From NCBI GenBank assembly GCA_007119835.1, contig SKOX01000212.1, forward strand, positions 1-6,218: a DNA stretch of 6,218 nt. Direction: 5' to 3'. This document shows, in pieces, positions 4,455 to 6,218 of the stretch. Made by a program: the position numbers and the translations under genes. The stretch comes from Paracoccaceae bacterium. GTDB taxonomy: Bacteria > Pseudomonadota > Alphaproteobacteria > Rhodobacterales > Rhodobacteraceae. Position 1 is the stretch's first letter. Every line of letters begins with the position of its first letter. A model generated the notes under the pieces. The model had not been told where the DNA came from, did not search any database, and saw nothing but the letters and a program-made list of their open reading frames with translations.

Positions 4455-6218
4455 ATGGTCAGCATCGACGTCGTCAACACGGTGATCTTCGTCGGCGCCG
4501 CGCTGATCGTGATCGGCATCTTCTCCAGCCTCGTCGCCACCCGCTTCGGCGCACCCCTGCTCCTCGTCTTCCTCGTGCTGGGAATGCTGGCGGGGGAGGA
4601 CGGACCGGGCGGCATCGTCTTCAACGACTACCAGGCCACCTACCTCTTCGGGATGATCGCGCTCTCCGTCATCCTGTTCGACGGCGGGCTGCGCACGCGG
4701 CTCGCCGCCTTCCGCGGCGTGCTGGCGCCCTCGGTGACGCTGGCGACCGTCGGGGTGCTGATCAGCGCCTCAATCACCGGCCTCGCCGCCTGGGCGCTTC
4801 TCGACCTCGACCCGACGACGGCGCTCCTGCTCGGCGCGATCGTCGGCTCCACCGATGCGGCGGCGGTGTTCTTCCTGCTGCGCGCCGGCGGGCTGCGGCT
4901 GCCGAGCCGGGTCGGCTCGACGCTCGAGATCGAGTCCGGCACCAACGACCCGATCGCAGTCTTCCTCGTGATCATCCTGACCGAATACCTCGTCGTCGGC
5001 GCGGGCCTTCCCGACCTCGAACTCTTGCTGCGGTTCGCCCAGCAGGGCGCGATCGGGGCGGCCTTCGGTCTGGCGGGCGGCTTCGCGGCCGTGGCGATCC
5101 TCAACCGCGTCGAGATGCCCGGAGGGCTTCATCCGCTCTTCGTGATCTCGGGCGCGGTGCTCATCTCGGGCTCGACCGCGCTCGCCGGTGGCAGCGGACT
5201 GCTCGCCGCCTACCTCGCCGGCCTCGTGATGGCCAACCGGCCGACGCGGGCCTACCCTTCGATCGTCGGCTTCCACGACGCGGCGACATGGCTGTTCCAG
5301 ATCGTCATGTTCATCATGCTCGGCCTGCTCGTGACGCCCTCGACCCTGATCGACTACGCGATCCCGGGCGTCGCCATCGCCCTGGTGCTGACCTTCGTGG
5401 CGCGGCCCGCCATGGTCTGGCTCTGCCTCGCGCCCTTCGGCTACGGGCCTCGGGAAAAGGCCTTCATCTCCTGGGTCGGCCTGCGGGGCGCGGTGTCGAT
5501 CTTCCTTGCGGCGATTCCGACGCTCGCGGGCGTGCCCGAGGGGGAGGTGCTGTTCAACGTCGCGTTCTTCGTCGTGCTGGTCTCGCTCCTCATCCAGGGC
5601 TCGACGCTGAAGGCCATGGCGCGCCGGCTCGGCCTTGCGCTTCGGCAGACGACGCCGAAGACGAGCCGGGTCGAGATCGACATCCCCGGCCAGACCGAGC
5701 AGGAGATCGTCGGCTACCCGGTGACGGCCGACAGCGTGATCCTCGGCCTCAGCAAGCTGCCGTCCTGGGCGCGGATCGTCATGGTCGTCCGGCGCAAGGA
5801 GATCCTCGATCCAGCGGCCGCGGGGCCACTGCAGCCCGCCGACTACGTCTACTTCCTCGTGCCGCGCGAGCGGCTGCCGCGCCTCGACAGCCTGTTCCGC
5901 ACCAGCCCCGACGTCGCCCGACGGCTCGGCCTCCTCTTCGGCGAGCTGCCGATCCGGGGCGATTCCTTCATGGCGGAGGTGGCTCGCTACTACGACCTCG
6001 ACGTCGGCCGGGTGCCCGAGGACGTCACCGTGGCGGAGTGGGTGGCGGCGCAGCTCGGCGAGCGGCTGGCGGTGGACGCGACGATCTCCGTGCCGAGCGC
6101 CCGCCTGGTGGTGCGGCGGATGGAGGGCGGGCGGGTCGCCAGCCTCGGGCTTCAGCTCCGCGAGATCCTGCAGGTCGATCCCGACGATCGCCTGATCGAC
6201 CGGCTCGTGGACGAGGCC
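4455..6218 (+). CDS. nhaP2: NhaP2-type potassium/proton antiporter (CPA1), cut at the right edge
   Basis: An open frame of 588 codons runs to the window end without a stop, so the C-terminus is missing. It is a CPA1 cation/proton exchanger of the NhaP2 (CvrA) type, which in other bacteria exports K+ (and related cations) for H+ at the inner membrane. Residues 8 to about 385 are a hydrophobic multi-span domain with ILFDGGLR (73-80), GSTDAAAVF (131-139), ESGTNDPIAVF (160-170, with the N164-D165 ion-binding pair) and GLRGAVS (342-348). A cytosolic RCK-C/TrkA-C-like domain follows (about 406-480), then a CorC/HlyC-type transporter-associated domain (about 500-585). That order matches the 578-residue E. 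coli NhaP2. The ATG at 4455 gives a normal N-terminus; GAGGAG lies 12 nt upstream, rather far. The leader has a promoter candidate and a strong hairpin, suggesting separate control. The exact cation cannot be read from sequence. Confidence 0.92.
   Translation, partial: MVSIDVVNTVIFVGAALIVIGIFSSLVATRFGAPLLLVFLVLGMLAGEDGPGGIVFNDYQATYLFGMIALSVILFDGGLRTRLAAFRGVLAPSVTLATVGVLISASITGLAAWALLDLDPTTALLLGAIVGSTDAAAVFFLLRAGGLRLPSRVGSTLEIESGTNDPIAVFLVIILTEYLVVGAGLPDLELLLRFAQQGAIGAAFGLAGGFAAVAILNRVEMPGGLHPLFVISGAVLISGSTALAGGSGLLAAYLAGLVMANRPTRAYPSIVGFHDAATWLFQIVMFIMLGLLVTPSTLIDYAIPGVAIALVLTFVARPAMVWLCLAPFGYGPREKAFISWVGLRGAVSIFLAAIPTLAGVPEGEVLFNVAFFVVLVSLLIQGSTLKAMARRLGLALRQTTPKTSRVEIDIPGQTEQEIVGYPVTADSVILGLSKLPSWARIVMVVRRKEILDPAAAGPLQPADYVYFLVPRERLPRLDSLFRTSPDVARRLGLLFGELPIRGDSFMAEVARYYDLDVGRVPEDVTVAEWVAAQLGERLAVDATISVPSARLVVRRMEGGRVASLGLQLREILQVDPDDRLIDRLVDEA

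Noticed and set aside
4640..5276. Minus-strand open frames (154 and 168 codons) inside the antiporter gene
   Set aside because: They are opposite the membrane domain of the antiporter, have biased composition and no recognisable motif.

Overview
The window is high-GC chromosomal DNA from an alphaproteobacterium, most likely of the Hyphomicrobiales (Rhizobiales). Three things point there: strong G/C preference at third codon positions, a DUF4170 small protein (a family I know from alphaproteobacteria), and a CinA-like protein, SfsA and methionine aminopeptidase lying together. The exact genus cannot be told from the sequence. I see no mobile element, CRISPR array, rRNA or tRNA.

Layout. Two gene groups diverge from a 92-bp intergenic stretch at about 3397-3488. 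Leftward on the minus strand are sfsA (2695-3396), map (1801-2646), a DUF4170 gene (1355-1597), kdtA/waaA (22-1344, possibly starting at 1299) and the first seven codons of lpxK (1-22), whose ATG overlaps the kdtA stop. Rightward on the plus strand are a CinA-like molybdopterin-binding-domain protein (3489-4259) and a NhaP2-type potassium/proton antiporter that begins at 4455 and runs off the right edge without a stop.

How the genes work together. DUF4170, kdtA and lpxK are closely packed and look like an envelope unit: LpxK phosphorylates the lipid A precursor and KdtA adds Kdo to it. DUF4170 has no known role, but its position suggests a link to this pathway. map and sfsA form a separate upstream pair, split from DUF4170 by 203 bp that contain a candidate promoter. 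A stem-loop sits on the sfsA stop codon, before map. The CinA-like gene is followed by a hairpin without a T-tract, then a sigma-70-like promoter candidate and a second GC-rich hairpin just ahead of the antiporter ribosome binding site. This suggests the antiporter has its own transcript and leader.

The genes are conserved housekeeping functions, and I found no convincing new multi-gene system. The best second looks are the DUF4170-kdtA-lpxK linkage, the antiporter leader structures, and a near-perfect Shine-Dalgarno upstream of DUF4170 that addresses an overlapping out-of-frame ORF.
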